This document shows positions 1 to 8,334 of a DNA stretch of 64,000 bases, one piece after another. Position 1 is the stretch's first letter. The number at the start of each line of letters is the position of its first letter. The DNA is taken from NCBI RefSeq assembly GCF_904848625.1, contig NZ_CAJHCP010000015.1, forward strand, positions 120,990 to 184,989. The letters are read 5' to 3'. The translations under genes were made by a program, and so were the position numbers. The stretch is from Paraburkholderia metrosideri. Its GTDB lineage: Bacteria; Pseudomonadota; Gammaproteobacteria; Burkholderiales; Burkholderiaceae. The notes beneath the pieces were generated by a model. It had not been told where the DNA came from. It searched no databases and saw only the letters and a list, made by a program, of their open reading frames with translations.

Positions 1-886
1 GCGAATAGTTGAGCACCTCGCGCTGCTGGAACAGCTTGTTGTCCCACAGGTCGATCAACTGCTCGCGAAAATGCGGGCGCATGTCGTCGCGAAATACGCT
101 CGGCAGGTGTGCCAGCAGTGTTTTCTTGTCTTTGGCGGCGAACATGTCGAGCGTGTGCTGGTTCACGTCGAGCACGTGAATCTCCTGCATGCAGCGTTCG
201 ACAAACTCGGGGTGCACGTCGGTGAACACGCGGAAATCATTGATGCCTGCCGCTCGCGCATCGTCGAGCAGACGTTTGACCGCGCTGAAATCCTCGACCC
301 ACAGCGATACCGGCGAATGCTCGAACAGGCCGCGGACGTACTGTTCGGCCAGCGTCACGCGGTGGCGCGCGCCTTCCAGTTCCGTAATGTCTTCAACCGA
401 TACCAGCACGCGGTCCCAGCTTGCTTCGTGGCCAGGCAGCACCACGCCCTTGAGCAGCACATCGAGGCGCCGCCCGCCCAGTGTGTAGTTGACCGTGTGG
501 CTCGTGAACTGCGATTTGCCTTCCCACAACTGGCATAACTCTTCGAGGTGGGTTTGAAGCATGTCGTCGCGGAATACCGAGGCGAGATTGCTGGTCAACG
601 CGTCGAAATCGGCGGCTTCGAACTGCGTCAGGGTTTTCTGGTTGACCTTGATCACGCGGATGCTATGCGCACACTCGGCGACGCGGCCCGGGTCGGCGGC
701 GAAATGGGCGCGCAGATCGGTGACGCCGTCGGCCCTCCAGCCCTCGAACAGCGCGCGCACACCGCTGAAATCTTCGAGCCAGAGCGAGACCGGCGCGAGT
801 GCGAACATCTCGGAGTCGTCCGCCGAGGAGGCTTCTTTCGGGGCGTCATTCGCGGGCGCGGAGCCGCGTGCAAGGATATCCAGCAT
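1..886 (-). CDS. PAS-repeat sensor protein, C-terminus cut off by the window edge
   Basis: The minus-strand frame opens with ATG at 886 and stays open to the left edge, giving 295 codons of a longer protein. It contains two tandem copies of a PAS-like unit of about 145 residues. Each begins with an LWxEDFS segment, continues with a conserved VFRDDM box, and the first closes with SVEDITE, which is typical of the end of a PAS fold. No signal peptide or membrane segment is seen, so it is probably cytosolic. The output domain (GGDEF, EAL or histidine kinase) would lie to the left of the window, so the output cannot be named. PAS tandem repeats usually sense small ligands or redox state. The start codon has only a weak Shine-Dalgarno sequence. 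Confidence 0.75.
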   Translation of the reverse strand, partial: MLDILARGSAPANDAPKEASSADDSEMFALAPVSLWLEDFSGVRALFEGWRADGVTDLRAHFAADPGRVAECAHSIRVIKVNQKTLTQFEAADFDALTSNLASVFRDDMLQTHLEELCQLWEGKSQFTSHTVNYTLGGRRLDVLLKGVVLPGHEASWDRVLVSVEDITELEGARHRVTLAEQYVRGLFEHSPVSLWVEDFSAVKRLLDDARAAGINDFRVFTDVHPEFVERCMQEIHVLDVNQHTLDMFAAKDKKTLLAHLPSVFRDDMRPHFREQLIDLWDNKLFQQREVLNYS

Positions 887-1203
887 GAGGTTCTCGTAAG
901 CGGAATTGCAGCTATTCTAAGGCGGCTTGGGCGTTGGCTGAAAACAAAGGCGAGCGGTACATCATTTGCACGAACTCTTTCAACAGGATAACGGCCGCAT
1001 TTCAACGGATTTGAGGTCGGGCCGCGATGCGGCTGAAAATAAGTGATTTTAAAGGCCACGCCGACGGCGCTTTAAAGCCACCTTCGCCGAACCGGACGAC
1101 CCGTCGTGGCCCGCTCCCCACGCGCCAGCGAGCCTTTCCGAGCCTTGTTAAACTCGGCCATTAACGATTTAGTCCATCAACGCAGTCAAGAAAAAGCGCC
1201 GTT
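887..1203. other. Non-coding divergent gap
   Basis: This 317-nt stretch separates the minus-strand PAS gene from the plus-strand dehydrogenase and should hold both promoters. I see no convincing sigma-70 promoter pair, long hairpin or repeat in it. Confidence 0.5.
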
Positions 1204-2136
1204 ATGAAGCCATCCCTGCTGGTCCTGATCCACCTGAACGACGCAAGCCTCGCCAAAATCGGCGCGGACTTCGACGTCATCTATGCCCCCGATGCAGCCC
1301 AGCGAGCCGCCGCGCTTGCCGAACACGGCGACAGCATCCGCGCGGTGCTGACTAACGGCGGAACCGGTGTGAGTGCCGCCGACATCGACCAGTTGCCCCA
1401 CGTCGAACTGCTCAGCGCGATCGGCGCCGGCTACGAAAATCTTCCGCTCGACCATGCCCGCGCGCGCGGCATCGTGCTCATCAACGGTGCGGGTACCAAC
1501 GACAATTGCGTCGCCGATCACGCGTTCGCGTTGCTGCTCGCGGTCGTGCGCGACATGCCTTATCTCGACCAGGCCACGCGCGATGGCGTTTGGCGCGACG
1601 ATCTGCCGTTGCGCCCGGCCATTTCCCATAAGCGTCTCGGCATTGTCGGGCTGGGCAACATCGGCGAGAAAGTGGCGCGTCGTGGAGCCGGATTCGACAT
1701 GGAGGTTGGCTATCACAACCGCAAGCCGCGTGAAGGCTCGTCGCTGCGTTACTTCGACAACGTGACAGCGCTCGCGCAGTGGAGCGATTTTCTGGTGGTG
1801 GCGACGCCGGGCGGCGCGGGCACTCAACATCTGATCGATGGGAAAGTGCTGGAGGCTTTGGGCCCGCAGGGGTTTCTCGTCAACGTATCGCGGGGCAGTG
1901 TGGTGGATACCGCCGCGCTTGCTAAAGCGCTGACCAGCGGAACCATTGCAGGCGCAGGTCTCGATGTCTATGAGGGCGAGCCCAATCCGCCACAGGCGTT
2001 GCTCGCGTTGCGCAATGTCGTGCTGACGCCGCATCTGGCAGGGCGTTCGCCGGAAGCGATCGCGGCATCGGTCGATAACTTTCTGAATAACGCGAGGCGG
2101 CATTTTGCCGGCGAGCCAGTGTTGACACCAATTTGA
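1204..2136 (+). CDS. D-isomer-specific 2-hydroxyacid dehydrogenase (hydroxypyruvate/glyoxylate reductase-like)
   Basis: The 310-residue product would be a cytosolic NAD(P)H-dependent reductase acting on 2-keto acids such as glyoxylate or hydroxypyruvate. The Rossmann motif GLGNIG lies at residues 149-154. The family catalytic triad is present: Arg230 in NVSRGSVVD, Glu259 in YEGEP and His277 in LTPHLAG. The length is usual for the family. The exact substrate cannot be read from sequence, and no pathway partner is adjacent. The ATG at 1204 has no strong Shine-Dalgarno sequence. The absence of Asp after the first GLGNIG strand hints at NADPH preference, but that is inference. Confidence 0.9.
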   Translation: MKPSLLVLIHLNDASLAKIGADFDVIYAPDAAQRAAALAEHGDSIRAVLTNGGTGVSAADIDQLPHVELLSAIGAGYENLPLDHARARGIVLINGAGTNDNCVADHAFALLLAVVRDMPYLDQATRDGVWRDDLPLRPAISHKRLGIVGLGNIGEKVARRGAGFDMEVGYHNRKPREGSSLRYFDNVTALAQWSDFLVVATPGGAGTQHLIDGKVLEALGPQGFLVNVSRGSVVDTAALAKALTSGTIAGAGLDVYEGEPNPPQALLALRNVVLTPHLAGRSPEAIAASVDNFLNNARRHFAGEPVLTPI

Positions 2137-2624
2137 CGCGACGATATCGGGTTTGAGGTGGATCGTTGATCCACTTCATTTCGCCGGATAGATCGGTATG
2201 CCTAACTAAAGCGCACGCAACCTGGCCCGATCGGCGTGGCGGAATATCGCGGCGCCAATCGTCTCACGAGACGGACAAATATCCTCTTCATCTATCGCTG
2301 TCGCGACACCCGCTCCTGCGAATTCTTGGCGCAGATTTCAGACCGTTACGCTTTCTGTAAGCCGGCCTCGGTATATTGAGTGCCGGCCTTCGCGGACCCA
2401 TGCAACCAGCGGGTGTCTGCGTATCTTTCGGGCACGGAAACACGGCTAGCCTGACTGCAAATCTGTCGCGGTAATTTCTCTCTCCGGCTCATATTTTTTG
2501 TCATCGGTAACGCCGGTACGAACGTTAGAGAGAGTGACCGACTCGACAATGTCGGATATCCGACGAATTCCCGACATCTTCATTACATTTCAATTCAGTT
2601 TTCTTCCGCGTGAACACGATCCCC
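2137..2624. other. Non-coding region upstream of the beta-propeller gene
   Basis: These 488 nt carry an imperfect GC hairpin near 2357-2390 and, close to the next gene, the palindrome described separately at 2549-2577. No protein-like frame with a ribosome site is seen. Confidence 0.5.
2549..2577. promoter_or_regulatory. Perfect 14-bp palindrome, candidate operator
   Basis: Positions 2551-2564 form a perfect palindrome, GTCGGAT/ATCCGAC. A second, wider inverted pair uses ATGTCGG at 2549-2555 and CCGACAT at 2571-2577. The element sits about 48-61 nt before the beta-propeller start, where an operator would be expected. The bound regulator is unknown. Confidence 0.45.
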
Positions 2625-3635
2625 ATGCCATTTTCTATCGTTTCCATTAAACGGATCGGAGCGCTCGCCGCATCGTTGTGCGGCATGCTGGCCATCACGA
2701 ATAGCGCGTATGCCGCCGACCGGGTGATCGTGCTCGATTCCGGCGAGGCGCAACTCACGTTGATCGATCCCGTCACGCACAAGGTTGTCGGCACCGAGCC
2801 GACCGGCAAGGAGCCGCATCACCTGATGATCACGCCTGACGGCAATTCGCTGATCGTCGCCGATTCGGTGTCGAACAATCTGATGTTCGTCGACCCGCAC
2901 AGCGGCAAGGTGCAACGCACCGTGCAGGATATCGAGGACCCGTATCAACTGGGCTTTTCTCCCGATCACAAGTGGTTCGTGACGGCCGCGCTGCGGATGG
3001 ACCGCGTCGATATCTACCGCTATGACGGCGCGAATATGACGCTGGCCAAACATATCGGGCTGGCGAAGACACCGAGCCATATGACGTTTGCTTCCGATAA
3101 CCGCACGGTATTCGTCACGCTGCAGGATTCCGGCGAACTCGCTGCGATCGATCTGCCGACACAGACCGTGCTGTGGAAAATGCCCGTCGGCAAGGAACCC
3201 GCCGGTCTGTGGATGACGCCTGGCGACCGTTACCTGCTGGTGGGCATGACCGGCGAAGACGATGTCACCGTGGTGGACTGGCGCAAGCAGCAGATCGTCA
3301 AGAAAATCCATACCGGCCGCGGCGCCCATAACTTCCGCAATCTCGACGACGGCAAGCATGTGGTGGTGTCGAATCGCGTGGACAGCACGATCAGTATCAT
3401 CGACTACACGACGCTCACGAATAGCGGCGATATCACCGGCCTGATGCCTGGACCGGACGATATGGAACTGACTCCGGACAAGCACTATCTATGGGTCGGG
3501 TTCCGCTTCGCGCGGCACGTCGGCGTGATCGATATGACCACCCACAAGCTGATCGACACGATTGCGGTTGGCCGCTCGCCGCACGGTATTTTCTTCGACA
3601 ACCGTGCACCGGTAGTGTCGCCGAATCCTGACTAA
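2625..3635 (+). CDS. YncE-family periplasmic beta-propeller protein
   Basis: The product of about 336 residues begins with a clear signal peptide that ends near NSAYA/AD, so it should act in the periplasm. The mature part is a series of beta-propeller blades of roughly 42 residues with recurring TPDGNSL, SPDHKW and GKEPAG-type turns, as in YncE/YVTN propellers. Such proteins bind or scaffold rather than catalyse, and several accompany PQQ or cytochrome systems. The start is placed at ATG 2625 because it leaves a compact signal peptide. A GTG at 2610 in the same frame would add five residues, and neither has a good ribosome site. The next gene, a membrane hydroxylase, lies 83 nt downstream and may be co-transcribed. 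Confidence 0.8.
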   Translation: MPFSIVSIKRIGALAASLCGMLAITNSAYAADRVIVLDSGEAQLTLIDPVTHKVVGTEPTGKEPHHLMITPDGNSLIVADSVSNNLMFVDPHSGKVQRTVQDIEDPYQLGFSPDHKWFVTAALRMDRVDIYRYDGANMTLAKHIGLAKTPSHMTFASDNRTVFVTLQDSGELAAIDLPTQTVLWKMPVGKEPAGLWMTPGDRYLLVGMTGEDDVTVVDWRKQQIVKKIHTGRGAHNFRNLDDGKHVVVSNRVDSTISIIDYTTLTNSGDITGLMPGPDDMELTPDKHYLWVGFRFARHVGVIDMTTHKLIDTIAVGRSPHGIFFDNRAPVVSPNPD

Positions 3636-3718
3636 CCTGATTTATGCAGCAGAGGCAGGCTGTCTTGAAGCCGCTGCTCGATAAGCAGGTGCAGAACCGG
3701 TAAAACACGAGGCTTTTG

Positions 3719-4726
3719 ATGTTTCATGAAATCGTCGCACAACTCGACAACATGGTGTCCGCGCTGCAGACGCTGTTATATGTCGATGTCGTGCAACCGT
3801 TCTTCTATCGCTTTGGCCTGATGGGCTACGACGAAGACACCTATGACGCGTTGTACTGGGTGATCGTCGGCGTGCTGGAAATCGGCTTAACGTACCTCGC
3901 GTTACGACCGCTCGAAGCGCTGCGGCCCATCGAGCAGTGGCAGGACCGCAAGGCGTTGCGCGCGGATGTGATCTATACGTGGATCGCGAAGCTCGGCATC
4001 ATCAACATTGCGTTTTTCTTCATGCTGCAGCCGCTGTTCGATCACTGGCAGAGTCTGATCGCGATCTACGGAATACCGAATATCGATCTCGACGGCCTCT
4101 GGCCGGGCGTAACGGATCAGCCGGTGGTGTCGTTCCTGATCTACCTGGTGCTGCTCGATTTCGCCGGTTACTGGTATCACCGCTGGCAGCATCGCTTCGG
4201 CGTGTGGTGGGAATTGCACGCGGTGCATCACAGCCAGCAGCAGATGTCGCTGTGGGCCGATGACCGTAATCACTTTCTCGACGACATCATTCAGGCTGCG
4301 TTTTTTGCGTCGATCTCGCTATTCATCGGTGTGCAGCCGAACCAGTTTGTGGTACTGATCGCCGTCAGCAATTTCATGCAGAGCATCCAGCACGTCAATG
4401 CGCGTTTGCCGTACGGGTGGTTGCTGGAGCGGATGATCGTCAGCCCGATTTTTCATCGCCGTCATCATGCGATCGGATACGGGCATGAAGGTACGGCGTA
4501 TGGCTGCAATTTCGGCGTGTTGTTTCCGTGGTGGGACATGATGTTCCGCACGGCATCGTGGAACCGTGCGGTCGAGCCGACCGGCATTCGCGATCAGTTG
4601 CCGGTGCCGGATGGCTCAGCGCGCTCGTATGGCGACGGATTGATTGCGCAGCAGTGGCGCGCGTTTGGCCGGATCGTGCAGCGTTTGCGCGGGCAGAGGA
4701 AGTATGCGGGAGCGTCGGCGGAGTGA
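3719..4726 (+). CDS. Sterol desaturase / fatty acid hydroxylase family membrane enzyme
   Basis: This 335-residue integral membrane protein carries the three histidine clusters that bind the di-iron centre of the family. They are HRWQH near residue 154, HAVHH near 167 and HRRHH near 246. Membrane helices lie at about 45-65, 90-105, 135-150 and 190-220. The family uses O2 and an electron donor to hydroxylate or desaturate a lipid, and the lipid here is unknown. ATG 3719 is chosen over the adjacent TTG at 3716 because ACGAGG at 3707-3712 is then properly spaced. It follows the beta-propeller gene on the same strand and converges with nrdJ. Confidence 0.85.
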   Translation: MFHEIVAQLDNMVSALQTLLYVDVVQPFFYRFGLMGYDEDTYDALYWVIVGVLEIGLTYLALRPLEALRPIEQWQDRKALRADVIYTWIAKLGIINIAFFFMLQPLFDHWQSLIAIYGIPNIDLDGLWPGVTDQPVVSFLIYLVLLDFAGYWYHRWQHRFGVWWELHAVHHSQQQMSLWADDRNHFLDDIIQAAFFASISLFIGVQPNQFVVLIAVSNFMQSIQHVNARLPYGWLLERMIVSPIFHRRHHAIGYGHEGTAYGCNFGVLFPWWDMMFRTASWNRAVEPTGIRDQLPVPDGSARSYGDGLIAQQWRAFGRIVQRLRGQRKYAGASAE

Positions 4727-4737
4727 GCGTGGCGGGT

Positions 4738-4757
4738 CCGCCGCGTTGAGGCGGCGG
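4738..4757. terminator. GC hairpin between convergent genes
   Basis: CCGCCGC and GCGGCGG form a perfect 7-bp stem with a 6-nt loop in the 52-nt gap between the hydroxylase and nrdJ. There is no T-tract, so terminator function is inferred from position only. Confidence 0.4.
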
Positions 4758-4778
4758 CCGGCCGTCAGATCTCTGGCG

Positions 4779-7367
4779 CTATCCGCATGCGCCGACTTCT
4801 CCGCACGCCGTACAGAAGTCACACCCATCCTTGCGAATCACAGCGTTCGCGCCACACGAACCGCATTTGCGGCCCAGCATCATAGGTATGCCCTGGGCCG
4901 CAACCGGCTGCGTTGGCGGGCCAGATTCAGCCCCGGCCGGATGCGGACGAATCCCGAAATCCGCCGGCAACGCCGTCTCCGCTTTCATCTGCCCGCGCGG
5001 CAGACGCGCCAGCACGCGCGACGGCAGCTGATTACCCTCGGCATCGAGAAAGCCGCGCCGATGCAGAATCTGCTGAATCGCAAACGCAAGCGCGGCGACT
5101 TCCGAATCGTGCCACCGTGGTGTGCGATGACCGTCCAGACGTTGCACTTCGCCCAGTCTCACCTGTCCGCGGTCCCACGACACCTTGCGCATATCCTGCA
5201 GGTTTCGCCCGACAAAACCACCGCGTGCGGCCAGCGACAGCGAGCGCATGGTTGCCGTGATCCATTGCTGCGATTCGTCGCGCTGACCGGTGGGAATAAA
5301 GAATTCGATAGGCCGCTCGATCGTCACGTCTTCACCGCCCAGGCGTCCGGTCACTTCAATGAACGACACCGCCACATAGAGCGACTTCTTGCCGGCCTGC
5401 GTCAGATATTCGACTTTCTCGATGATCGCTGGCAACTCGCCTTTGGGCCGATGATCGATCGCAATACGCAGCGGATCGAGATCGGTCTCGGCGAGCGTGT
5501 CGTCGCTGGTTTGCGGCGGCGGAGTCACGCTGAGTACCGCGCCGAGCGTTTCGTTCGGGCGATACGTGGCAAGTCCCTTGAGGCCATTTTTCCACGCATC
5601 GAAGTAGAGGCTTTCGAACGCGTCGAACGGATAATCGGCGGGCACGTTCACCGTCTTCGAGATCGACGTATCCACGTAAGGTTGCACGGCCGCCATCATG
5701 TCGAGATGGTCGCGCGCCGACATCTGCAGCGCGCTGATGAAATAGTCAGGCAGATTCGCGACGTCGCCGCCAAGCTCGCGATACAGACGGTACGCGTAGT
5801 CTTCGACATCGAACGATTCGCGGCCGCCGTCGGCCATCACCTTCATGCGCGTATAGGTCCACGAGAAGGCCGGCTCGATGCCGTTCGAGGCGTTGTCCGC
5901 GAACGCGAGGCTCACGGTGCCGGTCGGTGCAATCGACAGAAGATGGCTGTTGCGGATACCGTCGCGGCGAATGGCCTGCTTGATGTCGTCGGGCAGCCGC
6001 GACGCGAAGGTACCCGCTTCGAGATAGCGCTCGGCGTCGAACAGCGGAAACGCGCCGCGCTCTTTCGCCAATTCCACCGACGCGCGATACGCTTCGTCGC
6101 GCATCAGCTTCGCGATGCGCACGGCGAAGTCACGTCCTTCCTGCGAGTTGTAGCGCAAGCCGAGCATCACGAGCGTGTCGCCAAGTCCGGTGAAGCCCAC
6201 GCCGATGCGCCGCTTCGCGCGCGACTCGTCGTATTGCTGCGGCAACGGCCACAGCGTGACGTCGAGCACGTTGTCGAGAAAGCGCACTTGCGTGCGTGTG
6301 CGTTCGGCGAGGCCGTCCCAGTCGAACGAAGGTTGATGGCCTTTGACCTGCGCGAAGGGGTCGATGACGAAGCGTGTCAGGTTCAACGGTCCGAGATTGC
6401 AGCAGCCGTACGCAGGCAGCGGTTGCTCGCCGCACGGGTTGGTCGCGCGGATCGTCTCGACCGCGCGCAGATTGTTGTCGTCGTTCATCCGCGAAATGAA
6501 CACGATGCCGGGCTCGGCGACATCGTAGGTGGAGCGCATGATGCGATCCCAGATCTCGCGCGCCGGGCGCTCGCTATAGACCCACAGGCCGTCTTCGCGT
6601 TGCCGCACGTCGTCGGCTGAACGCATGGCCGGCGACGGCTCGCCGCGATGCACTAACTGCCACGGCTGATTTTCGTCGACGGCGCGCATGAATTCGTCGG
6701 TGACGCCAACCGACACGTTGAAATTGTTCCAGCGTCCCTTCGAATGCTTGGCCTCGATGAACTCGAGCAGATCGGGGTGATTGCAATCGAGCACGGCCAT
6801 CTGCGCGCCACGCCGCGAGCCGGCGCTTTCGACGGTGCGGCACGATGCGTCGAATACGTCCATATAGCTGCAGGGCCCGGAAGCCGACGAACTAGTGGTG
6901 TGAACCCGCGCGCCTTTGGGCCGGATCGCAGAAAAGTTGTAGCCGACGCCGCCGCCGCGCCGCATGGTCTCGGCCGCTTGCAGCAGCGCGACGTAAATGC
7001 CGGGCAGGCCTTGTTCGTCGACCCCCTGAATCGCATCGCCGACCGGCTGCACGAAGCAGTTGATCAGTGTGGCGGCAATGCCGGTGCCCGCTGCGCTCAT
7101 GATGCGCCCGGCGCCGAGCGCACCGTGCCGCAGGTTGTCGACAAACCGCGCTTCTACCGATTCACGCAGCGCTGGCGGCTCGGCCTGGGCGACGCCGCGA
7201 GCGACCCGTTGGAACACGTCGTCGGCGGATTGCTCGGCGCCTTTCGCGTATTTTTCCAGCAGCACATCGACGGAGAATTGTTGCGGCGCGACGAGCGGCG
7301 CGGGAGGTGCGGGAGGTGCGGCAACTGGCGCTTTAACGGCGCGGGTGGTCGGCGTGTCTTCTGCCAT
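4779..7367 (-). CDS. nrdJ: Adenosylcobalamin-dependent (class II) ribonucleotide reductase
   Basis: The 862-residue product reduces ribonucleotides to deoxyribonucleotides, using adenosylcobalamin to create the active-site thiyl radical, so it works with or without oxygen. Family landmarks are INCFVQP (Cys104), the radical-site motif NPCGEQP at 310-316 with Cys312, and a downstream GCCNLG. The last 31 residues form a zinc-ribbon-like tail with two CxxC pairs, common in bacterial NrdJ. The N-terminus is Ala/Pro rich. ATG 7367 has GAGGG six nt upstream. It depends on cofactor made by genes such as the cob operons near 51-62 kb. No cobalamin riboswitch is visible upstream of nrdJ itself. Confidence 0.95.
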   Translation of the reverse strand: MAEDTPTTRAVKAPVAAPPAPPAPLVAPQQFSVDVLLEKYAKGAEQSADDVFQRVARGVAQAEPPALRESVEARFVDNLRHGALGAGRIMSAAGTGIAATLINCFVQPVGDAIQGVDEQGLPGIYVALLQAAETMRRGGGVGYNFSAIRPKGARVHTTSSSASGPCSYMDVFDASCRTVESAGSRRGAQMAVLDCNHPDLLEFIEAKHSKGRWNNFNVSVGVTDEFMRAVDENQPWQLVHRGEPSPAMRSADDVRQREDGLWVYSERPAREIWDRIMRSTYDVAEPGIVFISRMNDDNNLRAVETIRATNPCGEQPLPAYGCCNLGPLNLTRFVIDPFAQVKGHQPSFDWDGLAERTRTQVRFLDNVLDVTLWPLPQQYDESRAKRRIGVGFTGLGDTLVMLGLRYNSQEGRDFAVRIAKLMRDEAYRASVELAKERGAFPLFDAERYLEAGTFASRLPDDIKQAIRRDGIRNSHLLSIAPTGTVSLAFADNASNGIEPAFSWTYTRMKVMADGGRESFDVEDYAYRLYRELGGDVANLPDYFISALQMSARDHLDMMAAVQPYVDTSISKTVNVPADYPFDAFESLYFDAWKNGLKGLATYRPNETLGAVLSVTPPPQTSDDTLAETDLDPLRIAIDHRPKGELPAIIEKVEYLTQAGKKSLYVAVSFIEVTGRLGGEDVTIERPIEFFIPTGQRDESQQWITATMRSLSLAARGGFVGRNLQDMRKVSWDRGQVRLGEVQRLDGHRTPRWHDSEVAALAFAIQQILHRRGFLDAEGNQLPSRVLARLPRGQMKAETALPADFGIRPHPAGAESGPPTQPVAAQGIPMMLGRKCGSCGANAVIRKDGCDFCTACGEVGACG

Positions 7368-7708
7368 GGTAGGCCCTCAAACAGCGCCGCAGCGATACGG
7401 CGCGTTGGTGGATGCCGGTCACCGTAACGCCGCGCGTTGAACCGGCGGCTGACCTGGCGCAATGAGGTCCACCTTAACGCACGTGGAGAAGGGCCGCAAT
7501 TGGAGGGTTTGGATGTGTGGCCGGGCGTGGCTCCGCCGGTGAGCAGGCGCCCGCGCCCGCCGATTCGCCAGACATGGCGGGACGGCGATCACAGACAGGC
7601 TGGCAGCAACAGACACGAGCGCCCGCACGTACTAACGGTGCGGCGCAGGCAAAGGATTCAGACTGAGGTTAAACGGTTAAAGCAGAACCCAACGCGTCAG
7701 ATAAACCG
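7368..7708. other. Non-coding region upstream of nrdJ
   Basis: This 341-nt gap has neither the B12-box nor the CCGCAAC core seen at 55 kb, so I see no riboswitch. No repeat or strong hairpin was noticed. Confidence 0.5.
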
Positions 7709-7999
7709 TCAGGCTTCAGCCAGCGCGCCGAGAATCTCGGCGCAGATCATTGCGGATGCATTCGACGGTGCCGGCCGTTCAGCCGGCTTGAACACCGCAT
7801 CGCCGCGACGGATCTTGCGGCGCGATACGGCGCAGGTCCCTGACGTATGCGCGGACCGGCGACGCCAACGCTGCTCCCCGTAATGACATCGTCCCGGTTC
7901 AACCCAGCGGATCACCAGCGTTGTGTCGGAGCGCTCGAGAATCTCGATGCGTACGCCATTGGTACCGTCAAGGGGGATGGACTCTAAGGTCATCATCAT
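7709..7999 (-). CDS. DUF3331 domain protein
   Basis: This small basic protein (about 96 residues) has the features I associate with DUF3331: a central IRWVEPGRCHYGEQ segment followed by GTCAVSRRKIRRGDAVF. The conserved Cys and His residues suggest a metal or structural role, but the function is unknown. The family is seen mainly in Burkholderia relatives, often in several copies. Three ATG codons occur in a row (7999, 7996, 7993). GGAG just upstream fits the second or third best, so the true start may be 3-6 nt inside. The open frame extends further upstream, but that part does not look coding. Confidence 0.7.
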   Translation of the reverse strand: MMMTLESIPLDGTNGVRIEILERSDTTLVIRWVEPGRCHYGEQRWRRRSAHTSGTCAVSRRKIRRGDAVFKPAERPAPSNASAMICAEILGALAEA

Positions 8000-8334
8000 C
8001 GGCTCCGTATTGTGGTTTGCCGAATGTAGTCCCGCGCGCGCCGGATAGCCATTGTGCAGCAGTTGAAACACTGTTCTCGAAATAGCAACAATCCCACTTG
8101 ACAAATGCGGTCTACTGCAATGGCGGGCTTTGCAGGCCGGTTTGTATGTAAATTTTTAATAACGTGGATTTTTGCAACGCTGTGTTGTGCGTAGCGCGAC
8201 GAAAGTGCCGCCTGGAAAGGGCTCCGGCGCGTCCTTTAAGATGTGGTTATCGATGAGCGACCGTGCGCTGCAAGTGTAGCGGTTTTGATTTTTTCCGGTC
8301 GGCTCGCACACATACCCTAATTTGATGAGTTCCC
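8000..8334. other. Divergent non-coding region
   Basis: This 335-nt gap lies between the DUF3331 gene (minus) and the AI-2E-family gene (plus). A TTGACA sits at 8099-8104 without a matching -10, and there is an AT-rich patch near 8145-8165. No convincing element was found. Confidence 0.4.

Noticed and set aside
5293..5300. GGAATAAA octamer
   Set aside because: It lies inside nrdJ and has no GTT box at the spacing seen in the ECF locus.
4644..6620. Plus-strand open frame of 658 codons
   Set aside because: It lies antisense to nrdJ, which has full family motifs. Its Arg/His-rich product is typical of the shadow frames of GC-rich genes.
7368..7708. Possible cobalamin riboswitch before nrdJ
   Set aside because: Neither the CCGCAAC core nor a B12 box is present on the minus strand.
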